This document shows positions 63,331 to 64,000 of a stretch of 64,000 nt of DNA, piece after piece (positions within the stretch are counted from its first letter, which is position 1; each line of letters begins with the position of its first letter). The translations under genes and the position numbers were made by a program. The notes under the pieces are model-generated. The model saw only the letters and a program-made list of their open reading frames with translations. It ran no database searches and had not been told where the DNA came from. Origin of the DNA: an uncultured Acidovorax sp. (GTDB lineage: Bacteria; Pseudomonadota; Gammaproteobacteria; Burkholderiales; Burkholderiaceae_C); the NCBI GenBank assembly GCA_913774955.1, contig CAJYKV010000030.1, positions 1 to 64,000 on the forward strand, read 5' to 3'.

Positions 63331-64000
63331 TTACAGCAGGATGCGGCGGTAGTCCGCCAGCACCTGGCCCAGGTAGGCGTTGAAGCGCGCGGCGCTCGCA
63401 CCGTCGATCACGCGGTGGTCGTACGACAGCGACAGCGGCAGCACCAGGCGCGGCACGAACTGCTTGCCGTCCCACACCGGTTTCATCTGGCCCTTGGAGA
63501 GGCCCAGGATGGCCACTTCGGGCGCGTTGATGATGGGGGTGAAGTGCGTGCCGCCGATGCCGCCGAGCGACGAGATCGAGAAGCAGCCGCCCTGCATGTC
63601 GGCCGCGCCGAGCTTGCCGTCGCGGGCCTTCTTGGCGAGCTCGCCCATTTCCTGGCTGATCTGCAGGATGCCCTTCTTGTCGGCATCCTTCAGCACCGGC
63701 ACGACCAGGCCGTTCGGCGTGTCCGCCGCGAAGCCGATGTGGAAGTACTGCTTGTAGACGAGCGTGTCGCCGTCCAGGCTGGTGTTGAACTCGGGGAACT
63801 TCTTGAGCGCGGCCACCACGGCCTTGATCACGAAGGCGAGCATCGTCACCTTCACGCCGGACTTCTCGTTCTCCTTGTTGGTGGAGACGCGGAAGGCTTC
63901 CAGCTCGGTGATGTCGGCCTCGTCGTTGTTGGTGACGTGGGGGATCATCACCCAGTTGCGGTGCAGGTTCGCGCCGCTGATCTTCTTGATGCGCGAGAGG
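63331..64000 (-). CDS. aceF: Dihydrolipoyllysine acetyltransferase (PDH E2), 3' part
   Basis: The C-terminal 222 residues of the pyruvate dehydrogenase E2 core, running off the right edge of the window. It transfers acetyl from lipoyl to CoA. Visible are the catalytic-domain start ([27 protein letters not shown]), [29 protein letters not shown] and the active site YDHRVIDGA, ending in DYRRILL. The lipoyl and subunit-binding domains lie outside the window. lpdA follows after 13 bases. Confidence 0.97.
   Translation of the reverse strand, partial: LSRIKKISGANLHRNWVMIPHVTNNDEADITELEAFRVSTNKENEKSGVKVTMLAFVIKAVVAALKKFPEFNTSLDGDTLVYKQYFHIGFAADTPNGLVVPVLKDADKKGILQISQEMGELAKKARDGKLGAADMQGGCFSISSLGGIGGTHFTPIINAPEVAILGLSKGQMKPVWDGKQFVPRLVLPLSLSYDHRVIDGASAARFNAYLGQVLADYRRILL

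Overview
The window is high-GC proteobacterial DNA. The gene set suggests a betaproteobacterium of the order Burkholderiales, most likely a Comamonadaceae member such as Acidovorax or Paracidovorax. The pointers are a phaC-phaA-phaB polyhydroxybutyrate (PHB) operon, a propionyl-CoA/methylmalonyl-CoA operon, a Bug-type periplasmic binding protein, a dapC-dapD-pilU-dapE-prmB cluster, and a pyruvate dehydrogenase E3 with its own lipoyl domain. The genus is inferred from gene content and protein style; no rRNA gene is present. I found no tRNA, rRNA, CRISPR array or complete insertion sequence.

Layout. 1-3300 is accessory DNA: a 5'-truncated, frame-damaged Rhs-type toxin tail abutting a small AT-rich gene that is probably its immunity gene. 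3308-6928 holds an unknown gene and a three-domain LigD for non-homologous end joining. 6947-8026 is biotin synthase. 8323-18353 (minus strand) is one long operon for propionyl-CoA to succinyl-CoA: methylmalonyl-CoA mutase, GNAT, MeaB, PccB, an NYN-domain protein, PccA, a YdcF-like protein, a VOC/epimerase candidate and a racemase. A divergent GntR regulator sits at its head. 19366-26747 is a second-messenger block: an MHYT-PAS-GGDEF cyclase, dusA, a CHASE-GGDEF-EAL protein and a small RelA-like synthetase.

26943-36462 carries PHB depolymerase, an orphan RnfB-type ferredoxin, an unusual chemoreceptor with a C-terminal cytoplasmic Cache domain, and the lysine/diaminopimelate cluster with a pilus-retraction ATPase inside it. 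36709-38748 is an ABC-F ATPase. It is followed by a 435-base gap holding a hairpin, a 24-codon ORF with a strong ribosome-binding site, and a textbook terminator. 39184-42956 is phaCAB. 43101-46384 holds pgeF, a maleylpyruvate/maleylacetoacetate isomerase diverging from a FAH-family hydrolase, and a Nudix hydrolase.

46524-53832 is richest in unusual architectures: a soluble tandem-Cache protein ending in CheW, a leucine-rich-repeat protein kinase, a PheC-like periplasmic protein, and a radical SAM gene translationally coupled to a LysE exporter. A 119-base element with 19-base perfect terminal inverted repeats lies directly after the exporter and supplies its stop codon. The rest is mostly housekeeping: a class A penicillin-binding protein, a lipoprotein, a methyltransferase, a Bug protein, a hipA-hipB toxin-antitoxin pair in reversed order with a clear inverted-repeat operator candidate, lpdA, and the 3' end of aceF running off the right edge.

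The metabolic themes connect. Propionyl-CoA, PHB synthesis and degradation, and pyruvate dehydrogenase all meet at acyl-CoA metabolism, and biotin synthase supplies the cofactor of PccA. My best candidate for an undescribed system is the radical SAM/LysE pair at 51632-53832. Next come the tandem-Cache CheW protein and the hairpin plus micro-ORF at 38870-38992.
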